Source: Oscillospiraceae bacterium
GTDB taxonomy: Bacteria > Bacillota > Clostridia > Oscillospirales > Ruminococcaceae
Length of the DNA: 7,262 nt
Assembly: GCA_029240015.1 (NCBI GenBank)
Contig: JARBTU010000082.1
Span: 1 to 7,262, forward strand
Direction: 5' to 3'
Part shown: one piece after another, positions 5,738-7,262 of the stretch
Numbering within the stretch: position 1 is the first letter of the stretch
Layout: each line of letters begins with the position of its first letter
Notes under the pieces: model-generated
Databases searched by the model: none
Told to the model about the DNA's origin: nothing
What the model saw: the letters and a program-made list of their open reading frames with translations, nothing else
Made by a program: the position numbers and the translations under genes

Positions 5738-5770
5738 AAATTATTGTAGGTTTTTGTTTAAATTATTGTA
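5738..5770 (+). repeat. direct repeat AAATTATTGTA in the motA leader
   Basis: The 11-base sequence occurs at 5738-5748 and again at 5760-5770, a start-to-start distance of 22 bases, close to two turns of the helix. It lies just downstream of the predicted start of the sigma-A-like motA promoter. It could be a paired binding site for a regulator, but the region is so AT-rich that chance remains possible. Confidence 0.4.
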
Positions 5771-5805
5771 TTTATAGAATAAGTGACTTAAAAAGGAGCC
5801 TAATT

Positions 5806-6603
5806 ATGGATTTAACAGGAATTTTAGGAATTATTATAGGATTCGGAATGCTGGTGACGGGTTACATATTGGAACACGGAAAAGTAAGCTCTTTGTTTCT
5901 TCTCAGTCCGGCGCTTATTGTTTTTGGCGGGACATTTGGCGCTTTGATGTTATCTTTTTCCAAAAACGAAATCTTAAGCCTCCCGAAACTATTTATGGCT
6001 GCTTTAAAGCCTCAGAAATTTAAACCGGATCAATTAATCGACTTCTTAGTGACTATTTCCGAAAAAGCCAGAAAAGAAGGATTATTGAGCGTTGAAGAAA
6101 TGCTCGAAAAAAATGACCCTAAAAACCCGGTAGACCCCTTCTTAAAAAGAGGAATGCTGATGTCTATCGATGGCTATGATGTACATAAAATCACTGATAT
6201 CATGGAAAATGATATTTACGTCAGTGAACAAAAGAAGAAATTAGGAGTTGCACTTTTTGAGGCCGCGGGAGGATATTCTCCGACGATGGGCATTATTGGA
6301 ACCGTTATGGGCCTTGTTCAGGTTTTGTCTAATATGGGCACCCCTGATGAACTGGCAAAGTCAATAGCGGTTGCGTTTATTGCAACTTTGTATGGTGTTT
6401 GTTTTGCGAACCTGGTATATCTTCCTATTGCAAGCAAATTAAAAGTAAATATGAAATATTACAGAATTGAAAAAGAATTGATTATTGATGGAATTGCCTC
6501 CATACAAAGTGGTGAAAATCCCAAAACTCTTCGGGAAAAATTAACGCCTTATTTAGAATACGATCCTAAAGCTATGAAAAAAAATGCAAAGAAAGAAAGT
6601 TGA
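5806..6603 (+). CDS. motA: flagellar motor stator protein MotA
   Basis: This 265-residue inner-membrane protein, with MotB, forms the stator that couples ion flow to flagellar rotation. Four membrane helices are visible at about 2-20, 33-51, 153-175 and 186-207, with a cytoplasmic loop between helices 2 and 3 that contacts the rotor protein FliG. Within that loop Arg89 and Glu97 (KARKEGLLSVEE) match the charged rotor-contact residues Arg90 and Glu98 of E. coli MotA. The functional prolines are present as Pro159 (GGYSPTMGIIGTVMGLV) and Pro207 (YLPIASKLK). The length is usual for the family. AAGGAG (5793-5798) lies 7 bases before the ATG. motB follows after 11 bases in the same operon. Flagellar-stage control by the sigma-D-like promoter at 5550-5576 is likely. 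Confidence 0.97.
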   Translation: MDLTGILGIIIGFGMLVTGYILEHGKVSSLFLLSPALIVFGGTFGALMLSFSKNEILSLPKLFMAALKPQKFKPDQLIDFLVTISEKARKEGLLSVEEMLEKNDPKNPVDPFLKRGMLMSIDGYDVHKITDIMENDIYVSEQKKKLGVALFEAAGGYSPTMGIIGTVMGLVQVLSNMGTPDELAKSIAVAFIATLYGVCFANLVYLPIASKLKVNMKYYRIEKELIIDGIASIQSGENPKTLREKLTPYLEYDPKAMKKNAKKES

Positions 6604-6614
6604 AGGAATAAGAT

Positions 6615-7262
6615 ATGAAGAGGCACGAGGAAGAGGAAAAAGAACCTAATACTGAACGATGGGCTTTGACATATTCAGACATGATTACGTTACTGCTTGT
6701 ATTGTTTATCATGATGTATACGATGAGCACAGTGGATGCAGAAAAATTCAAGTCGCTTGCTTCTCAACTCTCCCAGGCATTTAATGCAACCGAAACAACC
6801 ACGACCATAGGCGGAGAGGGTGACGGCTTGCCATGGGACGGAAAAGGGCTGAATATTTCTTCTAATAGCGAGTCTAACAATTCTTCAAAGGGAACAAGCA
6901 GTCTATCAGGAGAAGCCAAAGTCGATAAGGATTTCAAGGACTTGTATCTTGCACTTAAAAAGAGCATTAAAGATCAAGGTTTAGAGAAGAGCATTGACAT
7001 TGAAAAAGGTGATACATACATTGGGTTTAAATTTAAAGACGGGATTCTTTTTAAGCCCGATACTCCTGATTTGAGAACAGAAGGGGTTAAAGTTTTAAAA
7101 AATTTGACCGGTGCGCTTACAAAAGCGAACTCTTTGATTGGTTCTATTAAAATTTCAGGACATACAGCGGATTTCAAAGAAGAACAACATGAAGAGTTCT
7201 TCGAGTGGAGATTATCAACCAACAGGGCTTTAAGTGTTCTGGAGTTTATGGTTAAGCAAAGC
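6615..7262 (+). CDS. motB: flagellar motor stator protein MotB (3' end beyond the window)
   Basis: The frame from ATG 6615 stays open for 216 codons to the window edge, without a stop, so the C-terminus is missing. MotB anchors the stator to peptidoglycan and carries the ion-binding aspartate. A short acidic cytoplasmic N-terminus (1-14) precedes one membrane helix (about 17-38, WALTYSDMITLLLVLFIMMY) with the ion-binding Asp22. A periplasmic plug-like stretch (about 41-56) follows, then a Ser/Thr/Gly/Asn-rich linker (60-100). The OmpA-type peptidoglycan-binding domain begins near 108 and includes SGHTAD (181-186) and RLSTNRALSVLEFM (199-212). AGGA (6604-6607) sits 7 bases before the ATG, and the gene is 11 bases after motA, so both are translated from one message. 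The first part of the peptidoglycan-binding domain is present; the end lies outside the window. The side-chain set around Asp22 does not clearly show whether protons or sodium are used. Confidence 0.96.
   Translation, partial: MKRHEEEEKEPNTERWALTYSDMITLLLVLFIMMYTMSTVDAEKFKSLASQLSQAFNATETTTTIGGEGDGLPWDGKGLNISSNSESNNSSKGTSSLSGEAKVDKDFKDLYLALKKSIKDQGLEKSIDIEKGDTYIGFKFKDGILFKPDTPDLRTEGVKVLKNLTGALTKANSLIGSIKISGHTADFKEEQHEEFFEWRLSTNRALSVLEFMVKQS

Larger units (their letters stand above)
5486..5805. other. 320-base divergent intergenic control region between DUF1538 operon and motAB
   Basis: This very AT-rich gap holds no convincing gene on either strand. It contains the minus-strand sigma-A promoter of the DUF1538 operon (5541-5569), an overlapping plus-strand sigma-D-like promoter (5550-5576), a plus-strand sigma-A-like promoter closer to motA (5691-5719) and an 11-base direct repeat (5738-5748 and 5760-5770). 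From 5586 to 5690 nothing further was recognised; no known riboswitch pattern was seen in the long motA leader. Confidence 0.7.

Noticed and set aside
1..7262. mobile elements, CRISPR arrays, tRNA or rRNA genes
   Set aside because: I found no transposase-like frame, spaced repeat array, cloverleaf or ribosomal RNA sequence on either strand.

Overview
The window reads as chromosome of an AT-rich, motile Gram-positive bacterium of the Bacillota, most likely a member of the Clostridia. The support is strong AGGAGG-type ribosome binding sites on almost every gene, sigma-A promoters with 17-base spacers, a ykkC-type guanidine riboswitch, intrinsic hairpin terminators, a sigma-D-like flagellar promoter and low-GC codon use. 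This lineage call is inference; there is no rRNA or other marker in the window.

Layout, left to right. Positions 1-1030 (+) hold the tail of a possible upstream frame and a fused MsrA-MsrB methionine sulfoxide reductase. Positions 1066-1594 (+) hold a complete guanidine-detoxification unit: promoter, guanidine-I riboswitch with its terminator, and a Gdx/SugE guanidinium exporter. A 19-bp inverted repeat separates it from a convergent MerR-family regulator (1646-2464, -). That gene's own promoter has the 19-base spacer and central dyad typical of MerR-controlled promoters. Next, on the minus strand, come a DUF3788 protein (2606-3040) and a two-gene operon (3166-5485): a duplicated DUF1538 membrane protein overlapping by 14 bases a protein made of two tandem PII-like domains. 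Positions 5486-5805 form a divergent control region. From 5806 (+) the flagellar stator genes motA and motB begin; motB runs off the right edge.

How the parts work together. Guanidine binding should stop the terminator upstream of gdx from forming and so switch on export. The DUF1538 and PII pair looks like a membrane protein with a dedicated cytosolic nucleotide-sensing partner, similar in logic to AmtB-GlnK or SbtA-SbtB, but the substrate is unknown. It is the least described system here. The divergent region appears to place a sigma-A promoter for the DUF1538 operon and a sigma-D promoter for motAB on overlapping DNA, so the two transcription units may compete. No mobile element, CRISPR array, tRNA or rRNA was seen.
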